NCBI RefSeq assembly: GCF_041438865.1 | Contig: NZ_CP109450.1 | Location: 3,334,501 to 3,398,500 of the forward strand | Direction of reading: 5' to 3' | From: Streptomyces sp. NBC_01471 | GTDB lineage: Bacteria > Actinomycetota > Actinomycetes > Streptomycetales > Streptomycetaceae | Length of the DNA stretch: 64,000 nucleotides | In this document: positions 44,379 through 52,117 of the stretch, in pieces | How positions within the stretch are numbered: the stretch's first letter is position 1 | Layout: each line of letters begins with the position of its first letter | Made by a program: the position numbers and the translations under genes | The notes under the pieces: generated by a model | What the model saw: the letters and a program-made list of their open reading frames with translations, nothing else | Databases searched by the model: none | What the model was told of the DNA's origin: nothing

Positions 44379-44789
44379 ATGCCCTCATCCGCGCCGGGCA
44401 CGTTCCCGGACGTACAGGCCATCGTCCGGGACCTGCTCAAGACCCGTCCGGAGCTGGCCGGCGCGTACGTCGACGACGCGCCGCCGGCCGGCTTCGACGG
44501 GACGCAGCAGGCCGTGCTGATCTCCCGGATGGGCGGGGCCTGGATCGACGACCTGCACGTGGACCAGCCGCTGATTCAACTGGAGGTCTACGGGCCGCAG
44601 AAGTCGGTGGCCCACACTCTGGCCAACGCCGCCCGCGCCACCCTGCTGGCCGCGACCGGGACCGTCTTCGGCACCTCGTTCGTCAGCGATGTGACCGAGG
44701 AGGACGGGCCGCGCTGGCTGCCCGACTACATCTACGCGGGCGCCAACCGCTACGTCTGCATCCTCCGCTTCACCGTCCGCACGGACTGA
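44379..44789 (+). CDS. Putative tail terminator/tail completion protein
   Basis: A 136-residue protein directly before the tail tube gene, where siphoviruses keep the tail terminator (lambda gpU, HK97 gp10-type). It has an alpha/beta pattern (FPDVQAIVRDLLKTRPELAGAYVDD, PLIQLEVYGPQKSVAHTLANAARATLLAAT, YVCILRFTVRTD) like minor tail DUF3168-like proteins. The assignment is mostly by position and size. ATG at 44379 after AAAGGAG. No head-tail connector or head gene lies before it. Confidence 0.6.
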   Translation: MPSSAPGTFPDVQAIVRDLLKTRPELAGAYVDDAPPAGFDGTQQAVLISRMGGAWIDDLHVDQPLIQLEVYGPQKSVAHTLANAARATLLAATGTVFGTSFVSDVTEEDGPRWLPDYIYAGANRYVCILRFTVRTD

Positions 44790-45136
44790 CACGACACCGC
44801 GCGCCTCAGCGTCCGCCCGGCTGACACGTCGCAGCGCCACCCCCCGCACGGCACGGCACTACAGCTCGCCGCCCATACGGCACGGCACGGCACCACAGCC
44901 CACCGTCCGTCCGGCAGCACCAACACCAGCTGGTCGCACCAGCCGGGCCGGTCGCTCCGCGATACGGACCGCCTCCGCCGTACGGACCCCATCCCGCGTA
45001 CGCACAGGCCCACCGGGCCGCGTCACGCCTCCCCCTGAACCGGGCCCCGCCGAACCGAACGGCGGGGCCTTCGCCGTATCCGCCCCGGACACGGCGGCCC
45101 CACACGGGGCAACTCCCTGGAAAGGAAGCCACCTTC
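44790..45136 (+). other. 347-bp leader of the tail tube gene with a hairpin
   Basis: GC-rich, with short repeats of ACGGCACGGC at about 44850-44890. A perfect 10-base stem GGCCCCGCCG / CGGCGGGGCC with a 7-base loop lies at 45043-45069 and is followed by TTCGCC, 67 bases before the tail tube start. It could be an attenuator or mRNA stabiliser. No coding frame seen. Confidence 0.5.
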
Positions 45137-45733
45137 ATGGCTGGTAACAACTCGTCCGAGATCCGCATCGCCGGTACGGGCCGCATCCTCGTGGCCCCGG
45201 CCGGCACTCCCGCGCCGACCGCGTTCTCGGCCGACCCGTCGGCCGACTGGGACAGCGCGGTGTGGCGGGACCTCGGATACACCTCCACCGACGGCGTGAC
45301 CTTCTCCAAGAAGGACAAGCTCGACCCGGTGGAGACGTGGCAGGCGGTCAGCCCGGCCCGTTTCATCTACGCGGACCGTGATCTGACGCTGAAGTTCGCC
45401 ATGCTCCAGTTCAACGAGGACACCCTGCCGTTCTTCATGGGCGGTGACACCGTGACCGCGGTGAACGCCACCACCAACCCGGGCGTCTACACGTACAACG
45501 TGCCGGACGGCCCGCAGTTCGACGAGCGCGCACTCGGCCTGGAGTTCCACGACGGCGCGGACGTCACCTACCGCTTCGTCATCCCGCGTGGCCAGGTCAC
45601 CGCGTCGGACGACATCAAGCTGGCCCGCAAGGCCGCGGCCTCCCTCGGCGTGACCTTCACGGCGCTGTCCTCCGGCGAGACCCAGCCGCTGGCGACCTTC
45701 GTCATGAAGGACCCGTCGTACGCCCTGGTGTGA
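45137..45733 (+). CDS. Major tail tube protein
   Basis: A 198-residue protein with the sequence style of siphovirus tail tubes: IRIAGTGRILVAPAGTPAPTAF, WRDLGYTSTDGVTFSKKD, FMGGDTVTAV and VTASDDIKLARKAAASLGVTFTALSS near the C-terminus, all compatible with the gpV-type beta barrel that polymerises into hexameric rings. A strong AAAGGAAG ribosome site precedes it. It lies between terminator and chaperone genes as in phage tails. No sheath gene is present, so the tail is non-contractile. Confidence 0.85.
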   Translation: MAGNNSSEIRIAGTGRILVAPAGTPAPTAFSADPSADWDSAVWRDLGYTSTDGVTFSKKDKLDPVETWQAVSPARFIYADRDLTLKFAMLQFNEDTLPFFMGGDTVTAVNATTNPGVYTYNVPDGPQFDERALGLEFHDGADVTYRFVIPRGQVTASDDIKLARKAAASLGVTFTALSSGETQPLATFVMKDPSYALV

Positions 45734-45896
45734 CCCCGCTCCCCCGGGCTCCGGGGGCGCTCCACGGGGTGCCGGAACCGGTCCGCCCGGCCCCGGCACC
45801 CCGGCTCCACTCCGTAACTCCATAACTCAGTTTCTCCGTACGTGACCGGATCGCGCGGTACGTACGGCTCGCTCCACCCGCTCAGACTTCACCGCG

Positions 45897-45929
45897 GCGC
45901 CCGCCCGTCCCGCCGGGACGGGCGGGCGC
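45897..45929 (+). terminator. 15-bp perfect stem after the tail tube gene
   Basis: GCGCCCGCCCGTCCC and its exact complement with a 3-base loop, 25 bases before the chaperone start. It may partly terminate, making tube mRNA more abundant than that of downstream genes. Confidence 0.7.
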
Positions 45930-45954
45930 GGCCCCTTTCCGAAACGGAGACCCC

Positions 45955-46245
45955 ATGGCCCCCTTCGACGTGAACACCGCCCGCGCCCAGCGGATGGAGG
46001 CGCTCGGCCGTACCTGGTCGTTCGAACTCGACGGCGACACCTACGAGCTGCCGACCGAGCTGACCCGCGCCACGGCCGGGGCGCTGCGCGGCCTGGACGA
46101 CAACGACGTCGACGGCCTGCTCGAACTCCTCCTCGGCAAGAAGCAGTTCGCCCGCTTCGCCCAGCTCGACGTCACCATGCAGGACATCGCCGCCATCCTG
46201 GAGGCGTACGGCAAGGAGACCGGGCTCGGCCTGGGGGAAGACTGA
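45955..46245 (+). CDS. Tail assembly chaperone (gpG-like)
   Basis: A 96-residue acidic helical protein (RTWSFELDGDTYELPTELTRATAGALRGLDDNDVDGLLELLLGKKQFARFAQLD) in the gpG position between tail tube and tape measure. Near its end CTG GGG GAA GAC TGA contains the slippery run GGGGGAA (46233-46239). A -1 shift there joins it to the next frame, giving the longer GT form as in most long-tailed phages. Confidence 0.8.
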   Translation: MAPFDVNTARAQRMEALGRTWSFELDGDTYELPTELTRATAGALRGLDDNDVDGLLELLLGKKQFARFAQLDVTMQDIAAILEAYGKETGLGLGED

Positions 46246-46658
46246 GCCTCGTCGCGTTCGCCGAAGAACACGCCGAGGCTCTGGAAGCCGACCTGCTCCG
46301 TCACTACGGGGTGGACCTGCTCGACTGGCACCGCGGCGGGCTCTCCTCCCGCCGGCTGGCGATCCTGATCAAGCATCTGCCGCGGGACAGCGCCACCATC
46401 CGCGACACGGACGGCGAGACAGCGGACTGGGGAGTCACCGACTACCTGCTGGCCGCGGTCGTGGACCATCTCGCCGCGGCCAACTGGATGTTCTCCGTCG
46501 TCAACGGCGACGGGGAGTCCGATCCGCCGGAACAGCCAGTACCGGTACCACGCCCGGGCGACCCGGCCGAGCGGGAACCGATGGACGAGACCGCGTCCGG
46601 CGCCATCCCACCACCGGCCCAACCGAGCCCGTCGGAACTGGCGCACTTCTTCAGCTGA
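46239..46658 (+). CDS. T-extension of chaperone GT, reached by -1 frameshift
   Basis: About 139 codons in the -1 frame, open from before the G stop, reading RLSLVAFAEEHAEALEAD then LLRHYGVDLLDWHRGGLSSRRLAILIKHLPRDSATIRD. This YGVDLxDW...RRLxxLIxxLP pattern is typical of phage GT proteins, which bring tube subunits to the tape measure. It has no good start codon or ribosome site of its own (first GTG at 46311 is inside the conserved part). So it is most likely made only as a fusion. Confidence 0.75.
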   Translation, partial: RLSLVAFAEEHAEALEADLLRHYGVDLLDWHRGGLSSRRLAILIKHLPRDSATIRDTDGETADWGVTDYLLAAVVDHLAAANWMFSVVNGDGESDPPEQPVPVPRPGDPAEREPMDETASGAIPPPAQPSPSELAHFFS

Positions 46659-46893
46659 CGGAACAGGGATCCCGCTGGCCGTTCCTCTGAAGCAGGGGGA
46701 ACAGCCGGCGGATCAGGGCGAGTTCTGCCAACGAGACGTCAAGGTGGCGCCGGACACGGAAGATCGCGCGGGCCGCCATCGCCAAGATCAGGGCACCAGG
46801 CTCCGCCGAGCACTGACATGGGAACTTCAACGTCGCTTTGTCGGTGAAGAGAAATTCCGCAATCCTCGGAGCTGTGCGCGACAAGCCCAACAC
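46651..46893 (-). CDS. Doubtful small hypothetical protein
   Basis: An 80-residue frame starting GTG at 46893, 18 bases after the DUF3592-like stop. The C-terminal half has fair codon use (LAMAARAIFRVRRHLDVSLAELALIRRLFPLLQRN). There is no ribosome site and its end overlaps the GT stop on the other strand. It may be a remnant of an inserted gene. Confidence 0.2.
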   Translation of the reverse strand: MLGLSRTAPRIAEFLFTDKATLKFPCQCSAEPGALILAMAARAIFRVRRHLDVSLAELALIRRLFPLLQRNGQRDPCSVS

Positions 46894-46911
46894 GTCGGTG
46901 GGTGCTGGATT

Positions 46912-47298
46912 TCATACCGCCGCAATGGCCAGCCCCAGCCCCGCCAGCAGTACCCCGCAGCCGCCGTACACGAGAGATGCGACCCAGTGCGGAAAGCGCG
47001 GCATCCCGCCACGCGGATACATACGGGCCGGTGCGATCGGATCGAGATCGACTTCGACCATCTGACCCACCGATATCCCCAAACCCCGCCCATACAACGC
47101 ACCCCGCAGGACCCTGCCTTCGTACACGACAGGACCCAGGTCGTAGCGCGTCTCGCCCTTGGAGAACCGGCCCATCCCATAACCCGAACACGGCACTTCC
47201 AGCTGCACCCGCCGACGCCATCCGGACGAATCCGCTATCAGCAACGCGACCGCCCCCACCACAGCCATTACCGCTGCGGCAAGAACTAGGAAAAACAC
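46912..47298 (-). CDS. Two-TM DUF3592-like membrane protein (copy A)
   Basis: A 128-residue protein: N-terminal membrane segment FFLVLAAAVMAVVGAVALLIADSS, a 65-residue soluble domain (DLGPVVYEGRVLRGALYG, VGQMVEVDLDPIAPARMYPRG) and a C-terminal membrane segment (WVASLVYGGCGVLLAGLGLAIA). This TM-beta domain-TM layout with a Y/VDPxxP-type motif before the second segment is that of DUF3592. GTG at 47298 is preceded by GAGGGG. It lies on the opposite strand inside the tail region, together with two size-matched relatives. Confidence 0.7.
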   Translation of the reverse strand: MFFLVLAAAVMAVVGAVALLIADSSGWRRRVQLEVPCSGYGMGRFSKGETRYDLGPVVYEGRVLRGALYGRGLGISVGQMVEVDLDPIAPARMYPRGGMPRFPHWVASLVYGGCGVLLAGLGLAIAAV

Positions 47299-47424
47299 GC
47301 CCACCCCTCACGGGTTATTTGTATTCAGGCGAGTACCGCCGCATATGCCCGCACTCTCCCCCGGGCCCGCCACATCCCGAAGCCGCCTCGCCAGACGGTA
47401 CTACCACCAGGCTCGCCCCGGTCT

Positions 47425-47463
47425 GATCCGCATGAATGCGCATCAGATCCGCATGAATGCGCA
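47425..47463. repeat. 18-bp direct repeat with 3-bp spacer
   Basis: GATCCGCATGAATGCGCA occurs at 47425-47442 and again at 47446-47463, a 21-base period (two DNA turns). It lies between copy A and copy B of the DUF3592-like genes, about 130 bases upstream of copy A. Confidence 0.85.
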
Positions 47464-47603
47464 CTCCGCGCCTGGCCCTCGATCCGGAATGCTCTTCTCG
47501 TGAAGCTCCAACGGGCGCACATCGCAGTTCCCCAGACGGCATCCGCGACGCGCCGGCTCACTGGCGATTATCGCCATCAACAACACCGTCGGAATCCGGT
47601 GCG

Positions 47604-47999
47604 TCAGGAATGGAAAGCCCACCAGATCACCCCGGTAAACATCACCGCCAGAGACACACCGACAATAACCAAGGGCCCCTCAGCAACGCTCCATAGCGGT
47701 TTGCTCAAGGCCGTTTCCGTCGTCGCCCTGCTTGGGTGATGCGGGTCGTACACGACGCCCACTACGGACTTGTCGCTCGTAGGTCCGAGATCCTCCGGCG
47801 CTATCGTGAAATAGTGCTTTTCTCGCTTTTCATCGCGATAAAAGACATCAATCGACATGATATTCGCGTTCCAGCTCGTACCGCCACAGCTGCCCTCGGT
47901 CCGGACTCCTCTTCTCCTGAGGATCCACCGGTCGCGCACACCGTAAAGCCCTAGCCCTAAAAACACCAGCGGCAGTACATAAAGCAAGAAAATAAACAC
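47604..47999 (-). CDS. Two-TM DUF3592-like membrane protein (copy B)
   Basis: A 131-residue protein: membrane segment FIFLLYVLPLVFLGLGLYGV, a soluble domain (RRRGVRTEGSCGGTSWNANIMSIDVFYRDEKREKHYFTI...SVVGVVYDPHHPSRA) and a membrane segment (PLVIVGVSLAVMFTGVIWWAF). The YDPHHPxRA motif before TM2 is the DUF3592 signature. GTG at 47999 has GGAGG eight bases upstream; a longer frame to 48086 lacks one. Function unknown; a membrane-anchored immunity role is speculation from its place. Confidence 0.75.
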   Translation of the reverse strand: MFIFLLYVLPLVFLGLGLYGVRDRWILRRRGVRTEGSCGGTSWNANIMSIDVFYRDEKREKHYFTIAPEDLGPTSDKSVVGVVYDPHHPSRATTETALSKPLWSVAEGPLVIVGVSLAVMFTGVIWWAFHS

Positions 48000-48102
48000 A
48001 ACAATTCCCTCCCAGTGCTCCCGCCAGGGAAGAGAAATTCTACCGAGGACTGAAAATACCACCGCAGGGAAATAAGTTACCCGCACTTACTTCACCCGTG
48101 CG

Positions 48103-48264
48103 CTACCGCCGGCCCCAGAAATGCCGACAACACCCCACAGACGCCGGGCGGGCGTCCCTGCGGTGCTGAGGGCGATCGTGATCGTCGGCGAACGAGTCCG
48201 CCGTCAGAAGCGCCGCCGCCCACACCACAGCCGTTACCGCTGCCGCGAGAACCATGAAAAACAC
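48103..48264 (-). pseudogene. Truncated duplicate of copy A
   Basis: A 53-codon frame FFMVLAAAVTAVVWAAALLTADS then DDHDRPQHRRDARP and a stop. The first 23 residues and the DNA (for example CCACAGCCNTTACCGCTGC on the plus strand) match the start of copy A closely. The rest of the domain and TM2 are missing. GTG at 48264 keeps a GAGG ribosome site. So a copy of the gene start was duplicated and broken. Confidence 0.7.
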
Positions 48265-48334
48265 GTCCACGCCTCGCAGTACTTGCGTTCCGGCTCCATG
48301 CCGTCACACCCGCCCTCACCCCAACTGAAGCCGG

Positions 48335-48724
48335 TCAGATCACCAAGCCAATACAGAGCAGCACGAGCGCGACAACCGTCACCGACGCCATAATCGCCAG
48401 GAAAACAATCTTTTTCCTGGGGTTCCGGGACATGAAGATCGCAAAATCGGCTCGCTTGGGATTCTGCGGATCGTAAATGACTCGCTCACCCCCCTGCGGG
48501 TACTGAGAGCAGCCGCGCTGCCAAATAGTGTGCCGCTCCCGCTCCTGGGTGATGTACATGTATTCCACGTCGATCTTTCCGTCTCGTGGAACGGATCGGC
48601 GTACCACCGTCGAATCAACAACCACTCCTCTTTTCCGCAGAGGAGCCTGCGCAAGAAAAGGAATTCCAGAACCCAGAAGCACCACAAGAGAAATGAAGAA
48701 TATTACGCCGACAACAATAAACAC
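48335..48724 (-). CDS. Two-TM DUF3592-like membrane protein (copy C)
   Basis: A 129-residue protein: TM segment FIVVGVIFFISLVVLLGSGIPFL, soluble domain (RKRGVVVDSTVVRRSVPRDGKIDVEYMYITQERERHTIWQRG...ERVIYDPQNPKRADFAI) and TM segment (IVFLAIMASVTVVALVLLCIGLVI). YDPQNPKRA is the DUF3592 motif. GTG at 48724 follows GGAGG. It is first in the minus-strand DUF3592-like set and has the lowest GC of the window. Divergent from the plus-strand gene at 48864. Confidence 0.75.
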   Translation of the reverse strand: MFIVVGVIFFISLVVLLGSGIPFLAQAPLRKRGVVVDSTVVRRSVPRDGKIDVEYMYITQERERHTIWQRGCSQYPQGGERVIYDPQNPKRADFAIFMSRNPRKKIVFLAIMASVTVVALVLLCIGLVI

Positions 48725-48863
48725 GGGGCCTCCATTTTCGCCTCGCGCGATGAGGCGCGCACAAAACACCAACTGTAGCAACACACCGCCTCCAGTGGCA
48801 GCACAGTAAGTTCACATTTCAAAGAGGGCAAAGGCCTCATATCAGCCGAAAGGAAGTCTCAAC

Positions 48864-49370
48864 ATGGGCGCAGACCCCTCCTCCAGCGGAGGAACCGAAG
48901 GATCCTCTTCGTCACGCGGGGGCGCTGAGGACGTAGTAGAGACCCTGAAGTCCCTGGTGACGCAATTCACGAGCAAGGACTTCACGGACGCTCTCAAAGA
49001 AATGAAGCCCTCCGCTATCTCCATAAAGGGGACGACCGGATTTATCATTGCCGCCGCAGGACTATTGGGGCTGCAAATCTTCGACTTCAAGTCATTCATC
49101 GCGGGGTTGCTGGACAAGGCGAATCTCGAAGTCAAGAAAAATAAAATGGGATTTTCCAAGATCGTTAAAAAGCAGGACCCGGACCCTCCGTTCGTGTCTC
49201 TGTCGCAGGTCAACAACAATCCGGCGGCTCGCGCTCAGTTGACCGAACAGATCAACGCCGACGCAGCTCGTTCATCAATTTCGAAAATCGAAACGGCAAC
49301 CCGGAAGCTCGACACCGCGATCGGCAGCCTGCACACCAAGGTCGACGGGCTTCTCGCCGAGTTCGCCTGA
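48864..49370 (+). CDS. Unknown protein ahead of the tape-measure genes
   Basis: A 168-residue protein with a disordered Ser/Gly N-terminus, a helix (EDVVETLKSLVTQFTSKDFTDALKEMKPSAISIKG), a hydrophobic segment (GFIIAAAGLLGLQIFDFKSFIAGLLDKA), a basic stretch and a C-terminal heptad-like helix (ARSSISKIETATRKLDTAIGSLHTKVDGLLAEF). No family recognised. It reads with the tail operon and sits 77 bases before tape measure 1, the place of tail-tip or tape-measure accessory genes. GC and codon use are lower than in the neighbouring tail genes. AAAGGAAG ribosome site. Confidence 0.65.
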   Translation: MGADPSSSGGTEGSSSSRGGAEDVVETLKSLVTQFTSKDFTDALKEMKPSAISIKGTTGFIIAAAGLLGLQIFDFKSFIAGLLDKANLEVKKNKMGFSKIVKKQDPDPPFVSLSQVNNNPAARAQLTEQINADAARSSISKIETATRKLDTAIGSLHTKVDGLLAEFA

Positions 49371-49447
49371 CCGTTCCGTACACCCCTCCTCCACCCTCCG
49401 GCCGCCAGCCGGTCGGCTGAACAGGCCGATGAACGATCGGACATGGA

Positions 49448-50641
49448 ATGGCGTTCACAGCCACACTCAAGAAGGCATCCGACAGTCTCCGCGGCTTCAA
49501 GACCAACCTCGATCAGGCCAGCCGGTCGGCAAGCGGCCTGAAGCAGAGCGCGCAGAGCAGCAACAGCGGTATCACCAGCATCAAGTCCTCATCCCAGCAG
49601 TCCGCCAAGGAGCTGAAGTCGCTTCAACTGGCCGCCGACAAGGCGGAGAAGTCCGTCACCAAGGCCGGCAAGTCCGGGCAGACCGGCGGGACCGGCATCG
49701 GCAAGTTCCAGACCGGCGCGGCCAAGGCCGACAAGGGCATGCAGGGGCTCAACAAGTCGATGAAGGGAAACCTCATCGGCGTCCTCATGGCGCTGCTGGC
49801 GCCGCTCATCGCCAAGGTCGTGGACATGGCGATGCAGTCCAAGACCATGCAGAAGATCCTCAACACCGCCTTCAGCGTCATCAAAAGCGTCATCACCAGC
49901 GTAATGAAGGCCGTCGGCCCGATCATGCAGGCCGCCGGTGCGCTGATGAAGAAGGTGTGGAACGGGATCAAGACGGCCGTCTCCGTGGTCGTCAAGGCCG
50001 TCGCAACGGTCATCAAGACCTATTTCAACCTCTGGAAGTCCATCATCACCACGGCCATGAACGCCGTGAAGAAGGTCGTCACCACCGTTTGGAACGGCAT
50101 CAAGTCCGTCATCTCGCCGGTGGTCAACTGGATCAAGGGCGTCGTGCCGGCAGCCTTCACCACCGTCAGGAGCAAGCTGTCCAGCGCCTGGAACGGCCTG
50201 AAGTCCATCGCCGGCAACGCGTTCGGCGCCATCAAGGGAGCCGTCACCGGCCCGATCAACGCCGTCATCGGTCTGATCAACTCGGCGATCGGCAAACTCA
50301 ACGGCATCCGGGTCTCCGTACCGGGCTGGGTGCCGCTCGTCGGCGGAAAATCCTTCGGCATCCATCTGCCGACCATCCCCCGGCTCGCCCAGGGCGGCAT
50401 CGTTCAGCCGCGGAACGGCGGGGTGCACACCATCGTCGCCGAGGCCGGTGAGGCCGAAGCCGTCCTGCCGCTCTCCAAGCTGAGCCGACTGCTCGGTCAC
50501 ACCACGCGCGCCGGCCAGACCGGCACCGGGGCCACCGCCACCGACGGCGGTTTCTACATCGAGCAGTACTACGAGGCGACCAGCAGCAACCTCCAGGACA
50601 CCGCCTCCGCCCTGCTGTTCCTGTCCAAGGCCCGGGGATGA
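49448..50641 (+). CDS. Tape-measure-like protein 1
   Basis: A 397-residue protein with tape-measure features: a Ser/Lys/Ala-rich coiled N-terminus (KKASDSLRGFKTNLDQASRSASGLKQSAQSS), hydrophobic helices (LIGVLMALLAPLIAKVVDMAM), repeated W-N-G-I-K units (KVWNGIKTAV, TVWNGIKSVI, SAWNGLKSIA) and the C-terminal IPRLAQGGIVQPRNGGVHTIVAEAGEAEAVLPLSKL typical of siphovirus tape measures. It is short for the family (usually 600-1500). The next tape-measure-like gene overlaps its stop (ATGA). Confidence 0.8.
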   Translation: MAFTATLKKASDSLRGFKTNLDQASRSASGLKQSAQSSNSGITSIKSSSQQSAKELKSLQLAADKAEKSVTKAGKSGQTGGTGIGKFQTGAAKADKGMQGLNKSMKGNLIGVLMALLAPLIAKVVDMAMQSKTMQKILNTAFSVIKSVITSVMKAVGPIMQAAGALMKKVWNGIKTAVSVVVKAVATVIKTYFNLWKSIITTAMNAVKKVVTTVWNGIKSVISPVVNWIKGVVPAAFTTVRSKLSSAWNGLKSIAGNAFGAIKGAVTGPINAVIGLINSAIGKLNGIRVSVPGWVPLVGGKSFGIHLPTIPRLAQGGIVQPRNGGVHTIVAEAGEAEAVLPLSKLSRLLGHTTRAGQTGTGATATDGGFYIEQYYEATSSNLQDTASALLFLSKARG

Positions 50642-51921
50642 CCCGTTCCCGGCGGGACCCCACGTCCGGCGGGGCCCGCCCCGCCGCCTCCCTGAACACC
50701 TTCAGGACCGTGGCCCTCCAGACAGGCACCGCCGTCCAGACCATGCGGCGCGGGCTCGTCGGGGTCCAGGCCCCCGTCCGCACGATGGCCACACGGGCAG
50801 CCGCCACCGCACCGGCGCTGCGCCAGTTGCGTACGGCAACGACGCAGGCCGGCCGTTCCGTCCGCAGGACCGGCACATCGGCCGTTACCGCCGCCACCCG
50901 CATCCGGGCCGGTGCCACCAGGATCCGGGGCCCGCTCGGCGTGCTCGGAGCCCTCGCCTCCGGGGCCGGGGTCTTCGGTTCGGTGACGGATCTGCTCGGC
51001 AGTCACACCCCGCAGATCACCAAGTTCATGACCCTCTTCGGCACCGCCATGACGCTCGGCTCCATCGCCATGACCGCGATCAACACGGCCATGAAGGCGA
51101 ACCCGCTCGGGTTCATTCTCGGTGTCCTCACCCCGCTGGTCGCCTATCTCGTCGACTACGCGGTGAACTCGTCCACCGGCCAGAAGGTGATCCAACAGGT
51201 CTTCCAGGCCGCGCTGGACGGCTTCAAGGTGGCCTGGGCGTTCATGGCACCGGTCATCGAGGGCTGGGCGAAGACCGTCTCCGAGGTGTTCGACGGCGTA
51301 CAGAAGACCGTCGGATCCGTGCTGAAGACGCTCGGCTCCACGATCAGCGCCGGGATCAACGGCGCGAAAAACGCGATCTCCGCAGCGACCCACGCCGTCA
51401 CCTCAATCGTCAAGGGCGCCTGGAACGGCTTCAAAGGTGTCATTCAGCCGGTCCTCAACTGGCTGGCCAAGACGCTCCCTTCCGCCTTCACCCGGGTACG
51501 CGACGCCATGTCGAAGACGCTGCACGGAATGGGGAACTTCCTGTCCACCGGCATCCAGACCGTCGCCGGGGTCATCACCGGGCCCGTGAAGGGCCTGATC
51601 GCCTTCGCCAACTGGATCATCGACGGGCTCAACCACCTGAGCTTCAGCTTCTTCGGCAAGAAGTTCGGCGTGCACCTGTCGAAGATCCCGCAGCTCGCCG
51701 AGGGTGGCGTCGTCCTGCCGGCCGCCGTGCCGGGTGCCTCCGCCGTCCAGCCGCTCAGCTCGCTCGGCCGCTTCCTCCCCGCGCCGTCCGGCGCCTCCGC
51801 CACCACCGGGCCCGCCTTCTTCGCAGGCCGCCCCGGGGCCCGCGTCTACGAGGAGCGCGAAGGCAGCAGCCCGCTGACCATCGCGGACGACCTGCTCTTC
51901 CTGCACCGCACCGCAGCCTGA
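50638..51921 (+). CDS. Tape-measure-like protein 2
   Basis: A 427-residue paralogue of the gene before it, overlapping it by 4 bases. It has an Arg/Thr/Ala-rich N-terminus, hydrophobic helices (FMTLFGTAMTLGSIAMTAIN, NPLGFILGVLTPLVAYLVDY), WNGFKGVIQPVLNWLAKTLPSAFTRVRDAMSK and the C-terminal FGVHLSKIPQLAEGGVVLPAAVPG. The same IPxLAxGGxV end and short length recur, so the two may be a duplicated or split tape measure. Both would fill the tube lumen and set its length. Confidence 0.8.
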   Translation: MTRSRRDPTSGGARPAASLNTFRTVALQTGTAVQTMRRGLVGVQAPVRTMATRAAATAPALRQLRTATTQAGRSVRRTGTSAVTAATRIRAGATRIRGPLGVLGALASGAGVFGSVTDLLGSHTPQITKFMTLFGTAMTLGSIAMTAINTAMKANPLGFILGVLTPLVAYLVDYAVNSSTGQKVIQQVFQAALDGFKVAWAFMAPVIEGWAKTVSEVFDGVQKTVGSVLKTLGSTISAGINGAKNAISAATHAVTSIVKGAWNGFKGVIQPVLNWLAKTLPSAFTRVRDAMSKTLHGMGNFLSTGIQTVAGVITGPVKGLIAFANWIIDGLNHLSFSFFGKKFGVHLSKIPQLAEGGVVLPAAVPGASAVQPLSSLGRFLPAPSGASATTGPAFFAGRPGARVYEEREGSSPLTIADDLLFLHRTAA

Positions 51922-52117
51922 CACCCGGGGCGCGCCCCGCACCACCACCTGCGTCCCGGGCCCGCACCACGTACCCCCAGCCACACCCGCCGTACTCCAC
52001 CGGCCGGTGCCGCACACCCCTGCACCACCGCGCCCCGCGCCCCATCGCACCCGCCCCGTCCCGTCCCGGCGGCGCCCCCGCCCGTACACCAAGCCCGAAG
52101 CGAGGTGACGGCCCGAC

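Noticed and set aside
46311..46658. Independent gene starting at GTG 46311
   Set aside because: No ribosome site, the conserved GT sequence begins upstream, and a slippery run offers a better explanation.
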